This document shows positions 1 through 5,898 of a stretch of DNA of 9,708 bases, piece after piece. Location: contig JAFACJ010000320.1 in the NCBI GenBank assembly GCA_023425615.1, positions 1-9,708 of the forward strand, in the 5' to 3' direction. The DNA comes from Actinomycetes bacterium. GTDB lineage: Bacteria; Actinomycetota; Actinomycetes; Streptosporangiales; Streptosporangiaceae. A program made the position numbers and the translations under genes. Position 1 is the first letter of the stretch. Every line of letters begins with the position of its first letter. Under the pieces are notes generated by a model. That model did not search any database. It was not told the DNA's origin and saw only the letters and a list, made by a program, of their open reading frames with translations.

Positions 1-43
1 GTTCGGGACGAAGAGGCCGTGGGTTCAAATCCCGCCACCCCGA
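1..43 (+). tRNA. 3' part of tRNA-Pro (CGG anticodon), cut by window start
   Basis: The window opens at the last base of the 5' anticodon stem. The anticodon loop TTCGGGA (2-8) gives anticodon CGG at 4-6. The 3' anticodon strand CGAAG is at 9-13 and the variable loop at 14-18. The T-arm is GTGGG (19-23), loop TTCAAAT (24-30) and CCCGC (31-35), pairing fully with one U-G. The 3' acceptor strand CACCCCG (36-42) and discriminator A (43) follow; CCA is not encoded (next bases are CCC). The 5' half lies outside the window, so the cloverleaf cannot be completed, but the 3' half agrees with actinobacterial tRNA-Pro. Such 3' halves are classic attachment sites for tyrosine integrases. Confidence 0.9.
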
Positions 44-50
44 CCCAGGT
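1..50. other. Probable attachment site (attL or attR) in tRNA-Pro
   Basis: A tyrosine recombinase gene ends at 50, six bases from the end of a tRNA 3' half. That is the usual arrangement for elements integrating into tRNA genes, where the identity segment runs from the anticodon region to the tRNA 3' end and restores a working tRNA. The boundaries are inferred. The second copy would have to be found outside this window, and nothing inside it repeats this segment. Confidence 0.7.
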
Positions 51-73
51 CAGGCCCCCTTTCGGGGCTTGAC
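49..73 (+). terminator. Hairpin just downstream of tRNA-Pro
   Basis: GTCAGGCCCC (49-58) pairs with GGGGCTTGAC (64-73) over 10 bp with one G-U, around loop CTTTC. No T-run follows. It may be the native tRNA terminator or processing structure, and it contains the integrase stop codon (50-52, opposite strand). Confidence 0.5.
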
Positions 74-1693
74 GCGGAGAACGGAAACGCTCTCTCGTGG
101 GAATTCTGTGGGACGATCTTCGGATCGTCCCACTTTTCTTTGCCCTTCGGCACGCGCCAGCACCTCCTTCCTCCGGGCTTCGAGCAGCGCGTCGAGGACC
201 GCGACCGGCGAACCCGGGCTCATGGCCAGCCGAGCATCCAGTGCCTCGACCCACTCCTCGGTGAGATCGTCCATCAACTCCGCCCGCATCTTCGGCGTGG
301 CGTGGCTGTACCTGCCCTCTACGCCGCCCATCTCGTGGCCGAGCCGCTCCAGCTTCAGCTTCTCCGGTGTCCTGAGCTCGTCCATCAGGGTGCGGTGACT
401 GTGCCGCAGCAGGTGAGGGGTGAGATCGGGGGAGATCGGCACCCAGCACGCCTCTGCCCGGCCCTGCGAGTTCCTGCCCCTCACCGGCGCGCCGGGCCAC
501 GGGTCGCCGGTCACCGGGACGGGCCGCCTCGGCTGTGGCGCCTTCGGCGGGAAGAAGCCGGACACCGCGGGGGTGAAGACCCATGCGGCGAATCCCGAGC
601 GGCGCCAGTGCGCGGCCCCCTTGCGGCGGGCCGGCGCGACGACCGCCCGGACGAACCCCAGCTCGATGATCGCCTTCTCGACGCGCTCCCGCGTCGCCTC
701 GGCGACCTTCTCGGGATGGTTGAGGACGTTGGAGACCGTCCCGACCGCGACGCCTGCATGCTTGGCGACCGCGCTCATCGTGACCGGCTTGGTCGCGGAC
801 GCGCTCGCCCCATCGTGGCCGCCGGAGAAGACGAACTTGAGCCCGTGGCAGGGGCAGGGCTGGGGGTTGGTCCGCGCGATGTGATCGGAGATCAGCTTCG
901 ACAAGAACGGGGGCAAGTCGACATCCCGGTAGCTGTCCTCCTTGGGGGGGCAGTCGACCAGCTCGCCGGTGTCGAGCTCGTAGAGCTGGCGCTCGACGCG
1001 GAGCGAGCCGAGCCGCGCGTACTTGACCTCCAGGCCGATCAGCTCGCCCCAGCGCGTGCCGGTGAAGTACTTGGAGACGACGAGGATGAACTCGTCGTCG
1101 CGGCCGGAGAGCAGGGCGGCCCTCTCCGCGATCAGTAGTGCTTCCAGTGTGGTGACGACGGGCTTCTCGGGGCCGCGGTGCCTCGCCCGGCCCGCCCTCT
1201 TTCCCCGGTTCCTGCGCTTGGCCGCCGGATTCCGCTCGATCAGACTCGCCGGCGGATGCACCGCGTCCTCAAGGCAGACATGCAGGGTGCTACGCCAGGT
1301 CTTCACTGATGACGCCCGATAACCCGCTTCGCGCTCGTCACGCTCCCATGTGTTGACCATTCCCTCGTCGATGTCGGCGAGGGCTTCTTCTCCGAAGGCG
1401 GGAAGGAGGTGCTCTTCGAGGTGGCGCTTGTAGTTCTGCATCGTGCTCGGCGCGAGGTCGAGCCCGGCATACCAGGCGTTCGCCCAGGCCGCGAAAGTCA
1501 TCCGGCCCTTCGCCGGGTCCTTCCAGCCCCCGGCCCGTACCGTCGCCTCTTCATCGTCAGCGGCCCGCTCGGCGTCGATCTTCTTACGGAACCGCTTTGC
1601 GGCGCCGGTCTCGCCCTTGACTGTGGGGTACCGGCCAGGCCCGGCGCGGAAGCGGGCTATGTAGTAGTCACCGCGCTTTTCAGCGTAACCCAC
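50..1693 (-). CDS. int: Tyrosine site-specific integrase with inserted LacI-type HTH
   Basis: This 547-aa tyrosine recombinase would integrate and excise the element at tRNA-Pro. The N-terminus (1-60) looks like an arm-binding domain. Residues 64-150 are the SAM-like core-binding domain (with [20 protein letters not shown]). The catalytic domain starts near 180, with Arg214 (TGTRWGEL), Lys251 in the beta-hairpin, His427-x-x-Arg430 (HLLRHSHRT), His453 (LGH) and Tyr462 (RYSH). All expected catalytic residues are present, so it should be active. Between the Lys hairpin and HxxR lies an insertion (about 290-418) with a LacI-type helix-turn-helix at 304-350 ([22 protein letters not shown]). The GTG start matches the family N-terminus ([11 protein letters not shown]) and shares its G with the upstream regulator's TAG stop, implying translational coupling; GGAAGGA lies just before. 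The last 25 residues are encoded across two hairpins. Confidence 0.93.
   Translation of the reverse strand: MGYAEKRGDYYIARFRAGPGRYPTVKGETGAAKRFRKKIDAERAADDEEATVRAGGWKDPAKGRMTFAAWANAWYAGLDLAPSTMQNYKRHLEEHLLPAFGEEALADIDEGMVNTWERDEREAGYRASSVKTWRSTLHVCLEDAVHPPASLIERNPAAKRRNRGKRAGRARHRGPEKPVVTTLEALLIAERAALLSGRDDEFILVVSKYFTGTRWGELIGLEVKYARLGSLRVERQLYELDTGELVDCPPKEDSYRDVDLPPFLSKLISDHIARTNPQPCPCHGLKFVFSGGHDGASASATKPVTMSAVAKHAGVAVGTVSNVLNHPEKVAEATRERVEKAIIELGFVRAVVAPARRKGAAHWRRSGFAAWVFTPAVSGFFPPKAPQPRRPVPVTGDPWPGAPVRGRNSQGRAEACWVPISPDLTPHLLRHSHRTLMDELRTPEKLKLERLGHEMGGVEGRYSHATPKMRAELMDDLTEEWVEALDARLAMSPGSPVAVLDALLEARRKEVLARAEGQRKVGRSEDRPTEFPRESVSVLRVKPRKGA
109..142 (+). terminator. Strong Rho-independent terminator, antisense within integrase
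   Basis: TGGGACGATC (109-118) and GATCGTCCCA (123-132) form a perfect 10-bp stem closed by a TTCG tetraloop on a C-G pair, followed by CTTTTCTTT (133-141). On the plus strand this is a textbook intrinsic terminator. It would stop transcription coming from tRNA-Pro before it runs antisense through the integrase gene. It lies inside the integrase coding sequence (about residues 520-530). Its symmetry also permits a protein-binding site. Confidence 0.75.
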
Positions 1694-2577
1694 TATCCTT
1701 CCATTTCGCCTCTAGCCCCTTCACTGCCTTCGAATTCGACAGAGAATGTGCTAATTATTGTATCCAAGGCGGTTTTTGCCGCCTCCCTAGAGGAATAGTC
1801 CTGACTAGTGAAAATAACCCCCTTATCTCCAACAAGCTGGAACCATGCAACATTACCAGGACCATCAATAATTCGAGCACCCTTAACACTACTGACCGCT
1901 ATATCAAGGACATCCTCTGGACTCATCCCCTGGACCATCCGCCTAGCATCCTGGTCAGCCTGCATTCGCGTAAGGGTCATACGCGCCCGAACCAGACTCT
2001 CGCGCAGCGTCTCGATTTCTTCGCTCACTCTTTCAAGCTCCGCTTCCCTGTCCCCAACAGCTTTTACACGGTTTGAGTACTCAATCTCAGCCTCCTCATA
2101 ACGAGCACGAGCCAGGACCGCATCCGAATGTGCCATATCAAGGGCTACACGAGCGGACTCATATGACGAACTAAGTCGACGATACCGCTCCTCTAGCTTT
2201 TTTACCGCACTAAAAACCTCTTCACTACGAACGGCAGTCTCACCACCATTTCCCGCTTCGAGATCCGCATAAAGATCACCCATTGGAAGCCCGAGAAGCG
2301 CGGCAATGGCCAGGGCCTCATCGAGGCGCAACGGGCGCTCGCCAGCCTCTGTTCGGTTGACTGTCGCCTGGTGCCAGTTGAATCCCTGGCTCCTCATCCG
2401 GCGAGCAAGTTCCGTTTGACTGAGATCCAACCGCGCCCGCCGCTGCTTGATCACCCTGCTGACGACCTCGTTAACCGACCTAATAGGACTTTCGGGAACG
2501 TTTGCGACATGCGACTCTCCGTGAATATTCCCACTACCCTCCGGCTCCATCGTCATGTTATGGAGGCTAGCAAGCAT
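1693..2577 (-). CDS. Xre-family regulator with coiled coil and DUF1508-like C-terminus
   Basis: This 294-aa protein is probably a DNA-binding regulator of the integrase operon. Residues 37-105 form an Xre/Cro-type helix-turn-helix ([10 protein letters not shown], turn, [14 protein letters not shown], then [14 protein letters not shown]). Residues 118-210 are highly charged and heptad-like, a long coiled coil implying dimers or larger assemblies. Residues 240-278 ([20 protein letters not shown], then [10 protein letters not shown]) resemble one DUF1508/YegP repeat by pattern. The start is uncertain: ATGs at 2577, 2553 and 2547 all lack a clear Shine-Dalgarno, so leaderless translation is possible. 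The stop overlaps the integrase start by one base. Codon use (many AGT, GTA, AAA, ATA and T-ending codons) is far less GC-biased than in the flanking genes, suggesting separate acquisition. The HTH assignment is firm, the C-terminal one tentative, and the role inferred from context. Confidence 0.85.
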   Translation of the reverse strand: MLASLHNMTMEPEGSGNIHGESHVANVPESPIRSVNEVVSRVIKQRRARLDLSQTELARRMRSQGFNWHQATVNRTEAGERPLRLDEALAIAALLGLPMGDLYADLEAGNGGETAVRSEEVFSAVKKLEERYRRLSSSYESARVALDMAHSDAVLARARYEEAEIEYSNRVKAVGDREAELERVSEEIETLRESLVRARMTLTRMQADQDARRMVQGMSPEDVLDIAVSSVKGARIIDGPGNVAWFQLVGDKGVIFTSQDYSSREAAKTALDTIISTFSVEFEGSEGARGEMEG

Positions 2578-2603
2578 GTTCGGATGGTGTCTATCGGAGT
2601 CGC

Positions 2604-2638
2604 TTGCTGGCAGGGATCACCATCGGTATGGTGGGTGA
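2604..2638 (+). promoter_or_regulatory. Candidate xis promoter with overlapping operator-like inverted repeat
   Basis: TTGCTG (2604-2609) and TATGGT (2627-2632) are separated by 17 bp, a plausible -35/-10 pair reading toward the excisionase gene at 2686. CACCAT (2618-2623) and ATGGTG (2628-2633) form an inverted repeat around CGGT that overlaps the proposed -10, so a bound dimer could block the promoter. It lies in the only divergent interval of the window (2578-2685). No convincing leftward promoter was recognised. Both boxes are imperfect matches. Confidence 0.4.
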
Positions 2639-2685
2639 CGCACGGTAAAGAAAAACACTGCTGTAACTCTCGCAGAGAGGTTGCT

Positions 2686-2901
2686 ATGGCCACACCGCAA
2701 GGGGTGGGCACGGCGGGAGCGCCCCCGCTGCCCGCGCTCCTCAAAGTTCCGGATGTCGCCCAACAGTTCCAGGTCAGCGAGCGCCAGATCTGGCGCCTGA
2801 TCAGCAGGGGAGAGTTGGAATCTGTGCTGGTCGGCGCTAGCCGGCGTATCCCCCGAGATGCGTGCGAGTCCTACCTCGCACGCATCCGTAAGGTGTCCTA
2901 G
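2686..2901 (+). CDS. xis: Excisionase-like small HTH protein
   Basis: This 71-aa protein has a winged helix-turn-helix of the excisionase/MerR-like type (HTH_17): LLKVPDVAQQFQVSERQIWR (19-38), then LISRGELESVLVGASRRIPR. Family members bind and bend DNA at the attachment site to direct the integrase toward excision, and some act as regulators. The ATG at 2686 is chosen over upstream in-frame codons because AGAGAGG (2674-2680) sits 5 bases before it and because homology starts just after. It is the first rightward gene, divergent from the Xre-integrase operon, consistent with a switch between integrated and excised states. It could instead control downstream genes. Confidence 0.8.
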   Translation: MATPQGVGTAGAPPLPALLKVPDVAQQFQVSERQIWRLISRGELESVLVGASRRIPRDACESYLARIRKVS

Positions 2902-2920
2902 ACCAGCCAGCGCCGACCTG

Positions 2921-2948
2921 TCCGCCAGGTGTTCCAGCACCAGGCGGA
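2921..2948 (+). other. Intergenic inverted repeat after xis
   Basis: TCCGCCAGGTG (2921-2931) and CACCAGGCGGA (2938-2948) form an 11-bp stem with one A-A mismatch around loop TTCCAG, in the 101-base gap between the excisionase and the next gene. No T-run follows. It could attenuate or terminate transcription between the two genes or bind protein. The rest of the gap holds only the ribosome binding site for the gene at 3003. Confidence 0.5.
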
Positions 2949-3002
2949 GCGGGAGTCCAAATCCGACAGCCCATGCCAGGGAGTGTCTAGAGGTGAACTC
3001 GC

Positions 3003-3392
3003 TTGCCCAGTGATAACAGCTATCCGCTCATGGATGCAAGCGTTGTCTACGCTAAGGAACCAAACGCGTACACAGCGTCTGCCGCTACTACATCTATTCG
3101 GCGGCTCCACACAGCCGAACAGGTCGCCTTCCTGCTCCAGTGCAAGCCGTCGTGGCTCGAAGACCAGGCCCGCCGTCGTCGTATCCCCTTCGCGATGATA
3201 GGCGGTAGCTACCGGTTCTCCGAGCAGCACATCGCCGAGATCATCCGCATCTTCGAGCGCGCCCCCGAAGAGCCTTCCAGCGCCCCCGCGCCCCGCAGGA
3301 TCACGAGGATCCACCCGTCCGCCAAATCCGCTGGCCTCCAGGCCCGGACCCCCCGGCGGAAGCGTGCCACCCCGCGGCAGGCCGCCCGGTGA
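3003..3392 (+). CDS. Second small HTH (HTH_17-type) DNA-binding protein
   Basis: This 129-aa protein carries an excisionase-type helix-turn-helix at about 35-83 (LHTAEQVAFLLQCKPSWLED, then RRRRIPF, wing residues GGSYRFS). A Pro/Arg-rich, strongly basic tail follows at 88-129. The TTG at 3003 is preferred because AGAGGTGA (2989-2996) precedes it by 6 bases; an ATG at 3030 is the alternative and would keep the domain whole. It overlaps the antirepressor gene by 4 bp (GTGA), so the two are likely translationally coupled. It may be a DNA-binding regulator or accessory excision factor. Only the fold class is visible, not the target. Confidence 0.75.
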   Translation: MPSDNSYPLMDASVVYAKEPNAYTASAATTSIRRLHTAEQVAFLLQCKPSWLEDQARRRRIPFAMIGGSYRFSEQHIAEIIRIFERAPEEPSSAPAPRRITRIHPSAKSAGLQARTPRRKRATPRQAAR

Positions 3393-4243
3393 GCGCTCTC
3401 CTTCCGATCTCCCCCTTCGACGCGATCAAGCGCGTCGACGAGCGCGGTGAGCACTGGCTTGCCCGCGACCTCCAGCCCCTCATGGGCTACACCCAGTGGC
3501 GCCAATTCGAGGACGCCATCGACCGGGCCATGACCGCATGCCGGAACATCGGCGTTGACCCTGACCTGCATTTTTGCGGGCAACCGCAAGAATTCGAGGG
3601 CCACGGGCGTCGCGGTGCCGACTTCCGCCTCACCCGCTTCGGCGCCTACATGACCGCCCAGAACGGCGACCCGCGCAAGCCCGAGGTAGCCGCCGCCCAG
3701 GCGTACTTCGCCGTCCGCACCGAGCAGGCCGAGCAGTCCGACCGGTTCGCCGAGGGCGATGAACTGGACGTCATCGAGGCGCAGACCGAGCGCACCCTCC
3801 AGGCCCTGAAGGTGGCCAGGGCTGAGCGGGCCGCCCGGCTGGAGGCCGAGGCCCGTCTGGCCATCACGGCCCCGAAGGCCGAGGCGTGGGACGTCCTGGC
3901 GACCGCCGACGGCGACCTCGACGTGGCCTCCGCGGCGAAGCTGCTGTCCCGCGACCCCGCGATCCAGACCGGTCAGCGGAGGCTGTTCGCGACCCTGGAG
4001 AAGCTGGGGTGGATCTTCCGGTCCGGCGACGGCCACTGGACGCCCAAGCAGGCCCAGATCGACAGCAAGCGCATGTCGATCCTGCCGCAGTCGCACTATC
4101 ACCCCCGCACCGGTGCCCTCGTCCTGGATCCTCCGCAGGTCCGGATCACCGTCAAGGGGCTGGAGTACCTGCACCGGCACCTCGGCGGCGTCGCGCGGCT
4201 CCGGTTCCACGGCCAGCAACTCGACCTTCTGCGCGCCAACTAG
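3389..4243 (+). CDS. Phage-type antirepressor: DinD-like N-domain plus KilAC C-domain
   Basis: The 284-aa protein has an N-terminal DinD-like domain at about 8-112: SPFDAIKRVDERGEHWLARD at the start, then LGY-like LMGYTQW, LTRFGAYMTAQNGDPRK and AAAQAYFAVRT. A charged helical linker (115-158) leads to a KilAC/phage antirepressor domain (160-268; WDVLATADGDLDVASAAKLL, LFATLEKLGWIFR, then VRITVKGLEYL). Proteins with KilAC domains counteract phage repressors and trigger induction, and DinD is a damage-inducible protein, so it may neutralise the Xre regulator under stress. That partner is inferred from context. The GTG start overlaps the preceding stop by 4 bp with no strong ribosome binding site of its own, consistent with coupling. 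Confidence 0.88.
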   Translation: MSALLPISPFDAIKRVDERGEHWLARDLQPLMGYTQWRQFEDAIDRAMTACRNIGVDPDLHFCGQPQEFEGHGRRGADFRLTRFGAYMTAQNGDPRKPEVAAAQAYFAVRTEQAEQSDRFAEGDELDVIEAQTERTLQALKVARAERAARLEAEARLAITAPKAEAWDVLATADGDLDVASAAKLLSRDPAIQTGQRRLFATLEKLGWIFRSGDGHWTPKQAQIDSKRMSILPQSHYHPRTGALVLDPPQVRITVKGLEYLHRHLGGVARLRFHGQQLDLLRAN

Positions 4244-4328
4244 CGCCGCGGCCTTCGTTACCCGCGCCTTCGTACCCGGAGACGCGGGGACTCGCCACCC
4301 CTCGGCGGGCACGCCCCCACCCGCCGCG

Positions 4329-4337
4329 TTATCCACA
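4329..4337 (+). promoter_or_regulatory. Isolated consensus DnaA box
   Basis: TTATCCACA is an exact match to the classic DnaA box. It lies in the 118-base gap between the antirepressor and the next gene, just upstream of the replication genes. GCCACCCCTC at 4294-4303 in the same gap resembles the repeats found in the initiator gene, one base shorter. The rest of the gap shows nothing I recognise. A single box can occur by chance, so binding is not established. Confidence 0.5.
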
Positions 4338-4361
4338 GGCTCTTGATGACGGGGAACCCCC

Positions 4362-4634
4362 ATGACGCACGACGACGGCGGCCCGGCGACGGCCGCCGAT
4401 GAGCCCACCGACCGGTGGGAGACCAGCCTCCGGCAGCTCGCCGACCAGGCCGCGAACCACCTGAGCACCGCCCGATACCTACTCCGCGAGCACGTCACCG
4501 CGGCGCTGGAGATCGCCCGCGCCCGGAACGCCGAGCGCACCGGAGAGATGACCGACCCCGACCCGGCCCCGATCGTGGCCGCCCTGCGCAAGGACGTCGA
4601 GGACTGGCTGAACGAGCTGGAGACCGGCCGATGA
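4362..4634 (+). CDS. Hypothetical 90-aa acidic helical protein
   Basis: I do not recognise a family. After a polar, acidic N-terminus (1-20), residues 22-58 (including LADQAANHLSTARYLLREHV) and 68-88 (IVAALRKDVEDWLNELETGR) look like amphipathic helices, suggesting a small helical or coiled-coil protein. The ATG follows GGGGA at 4351-4355. The stop overlaps the next gene by 4 bp (ATGA at 4631-4634), placing it in the replication operon. Third codon positions are strongly G/C, supporting real coding. Confidence 0.7.
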   Translation: MTHDDGGPATAADEPTDRWETSLRQLADQAANHLSTARYLLREHVTAALEIARARNAERTGEMTDPDPAPIVAALRKDVEDWLNELETGR

Positions 4635-4852
4635 CCGATCAGCACGACACCCTGACCCCCGAGGAGCGCGAACAGCGATCCGTCGAGGCGATCCGCCACC
4701 TGTCGTTCGAGATCGCCGAGCTGGTCGACCTGCGCGGCCGTCTCGCCCAGGCGCGGGCACTGGCCGTCCAGACCGGGCAGGCCGACATCGTCAACGCCCT
4801 CGACGGGCACCCCGCCCCTCAGGTCCCGCGGCCCGGACAGGAGACACGTTGA
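4631..4852 (+). CDS. Hypothetical 73-aa helical protein
   Basis: I do not recognise a family. The protein is mostly helical: residues 9-56 include EEREQRSVEAIRHLSFEIAE and LVDLRGRLAQARALAVQTGQ, followed by a Pro-rich end. The ATG lies within the stop of the upstream gene (ATGA). Its own stop overlaps the TTG start of the initiator by 4 bp (TTGA at 4849-4852). The chain of overlaps at 4631 and 4849 makes it part of one operon with the initiator, and its 3' end supplies the initiator's AGGAG (4839-4843). Confidence 0.7.
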   Translation: MTDQHDTLTPEEREQRSVEAIRHLSFEIAELVDLRGRLAQARALAVQTGQADIVNALDGHPAPQVPRPGQETR

Positions 4853-5898
4853 GCAGGGCCTACGCCCAGATCTTCAAGGACATCTGGACGGATGAGGACT
4901 TCCGCGGGCTGGAGGCCGGCCCCCAGCGCCTGTACCTGTTCCTGCTGTCCCAGGAGAACATCAACTGGGCCGGAGTGCTGATCCTCAGCCCGCGGCGCTG
5001 GGTGTCCCGCTGCAAGAACTACACCGTCGAGCAGCTCCGGGCCGACCTCCAGGTCCTCGTCGACCGCCGCTACGTCCTGGTCGACGAGGACGAGGAGGAA
5101 CTGCTCGTCCGGACCTTCATCCGCAACGACGGGCTGTGGCGCAACCCCAAGACGATGAAGTCGGCCCATCGCGATGCCCTGGCGATCTCCTCGCCGCGGC
5201 TGCGGCGTGCCGTCGCCGACGAGCTGCGGCGGCTGCCCCTCGACGAGCTCCCCGAGCGGACGCAACCCGGGATCTCGGCTGATGTCCACGACCTCATCTC
5301 CAGGCTTCACGACGGGGTGGCCACCCCCTCCGCTACCCCATCGCTACGGGGTAGCCAGGGGGTAGCGACCCCATCCGAAGAGGGTGGCGACCCCATCGCC
5401 GCCCCTTCCGGACAGGGGGTAGCCACCCCATCGCCACCCCCTAGCTATGGGTCTGGTGCTGGTGCTGGTGTAGGTGCAGTAGTTCAGGTAGTAGAACCTT
5501 CTCTCCTCCAGACCGAAGTGCCGACGCCTCCGGCGCCGCCACGGCAGAAGTCCGAGGACAAGAAGCAGAGCAGGCCCCAGCCTCCCCGGCCCGACGTCGA
5601 GCAGCTCTGCGCCCGCCTGTCGGAGCACCTGGCCTCCAACGGCTACCTCAAGCGCGACACCCAAATCACCCGCGAATGGCGTGACGAAGCCCGCCGCCTC
5701 CTCGACCGCGACGAGGTACCCCTCGACGAAGCGCTCCGAGTCCTGGACTGGTCCCAGGCCGACCAGTTCTGGCGCCAGAACATCCGCTCGATGCCGAAGT
5801 TCCGCAAGCAGTACAGCGTGCTCCGCCAGAGGGCGCAGGAGTCCTGGGCGGGCAGCCACGCCGCCACGGCCGCGTCCGGGGGCTGGTGGGACAACTGA
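4849..5898 (+). CDS. Replication initiator / replisome-organiser-like protein
   Basis: The 349-aa protein starts at a TTG with AGGAG (4839-4843) 5 bases upstream. Residues 1-110 (YAQIFKDIWTDEDFRGLEAG, then QRLYLFLLSQENINWAGVL, VDRRYVLVDEDEEELLVRTF and IRNDGLWRNPK) form a winged-helix-like N-domain of a type found in actinophage and element replication proteins. A Pro/Ser/Gly-rich linker spans 155-248, and a DnaD/DnaT-like helical C-domain covers 249-332 (EALRVLDWSQADQFWRQNIR, SMPKFRKQY). Such proteins bind the origin and recruit the helicase. The linker-encoding DNA contains iteron-like repeats. The next gene, a primase-helicase, begins in its stop codon (TGATG), fitting a partner pair. The exact family is from memory, not a search; the replication role is likely. 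Confidence 0.78.
   Translation: MSRAYAQIFKDIWTDEDFRGLEAGPQRLYLFLLSQENINWAGVLILSPRRWVSRCKNYTVEQLRADLQVLVDRRYVLVDEDEEELLVRTFIRNDGLWRNPKTMKSAHRDALAISSPRLRRAVADELRRLPLDELPERTQPGISADVHDLISRLHDGVATPSATPSLRGSQGVATPSEEGGDPIAAPSGQGVATPSPPPSYGSGAGAGVGAVVQVVEPSLLQTEVPTPPAPPRQKSEDKKQSRPQPPRPDVEQLCARLSEHLASNGYLKRDTQITREWRDEARRLLDRDEVPLDEALRVLDWSQADQFWRQNIRSMPKFRKQYSVLRQRAQESWAGSHAATAASGGWWDN
5314..5510 (+). other. Putative iteron origin of replication inside the initiator gene
   Basis: Six copies of GCNACCCCMTC begin at 5320, 5332, 5365, 5387, 5422 and 5433 (the last ends CTA). Spacings are 12, 33, 22, 35 and 11, close to multiples of 11 bp. Several are joined to an inverted half GGGGTRGC (5314, 5348, 5359, 5416, and AGGGTGGC at 5381), giving palindromes such as GGGGTGGCCACCCC (5314-5327). 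The copies fall in all three reading frames of the host gene (in-frame ATPS; +1 DPI; +2 PPP). Protein-level repetition alone therefore does not explain them. The following 60 bases (5450-5510) hold GGTGCT repeats and are less GC-rich than their surroundings, a possible unwinding region. Origin function is inferred. Confidence 0.55.

Noticed and set aside
440..826. A separate LacI-family sugar repressor gene
   Set aside because: The LacI helix-turn-helix is in frame within the integrase, with no separate start site and no ligand-binding domain. It is an insertion, not a gene.
140..1138. 332-codon open frame on the plus strand
   Set aside because: Antisense to the integrase, whose catalytic residues establish the real strand; biased Arg/Pro/Leu composition only.
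2371..2685. N-terminal extension of the excisionase frame upstream of 2686
   Set aside because: It would run antisense to the Xre gene and through the divergent control region; AGAGAGG before the ATG at 2686 and the family length both favour the short form.
2929..3198. 89-codon plus-strand frame overlapping the second HTH gene
   Set aside because: It is in another frame from the recognisable helix-turn-helix protein and has no domain of its own.
3209..4810. 533-codon open frame on the minus strand
   Set aside because: It lies opposite the antirepressor and two small genes. Its composition (repeated Gly, Leu, Asp, Val) is that of an antisense shadow in GC-rich DNA, and no domain is recognisable.
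5314..5443. CRISPR array or a purely protein-level repeat
   Set aside because: Repeats are only 11-14 bp, the spacers are too short and uneven, and the array is inside a gene; the repeats change reading frame, which argues against protein repetition alone.
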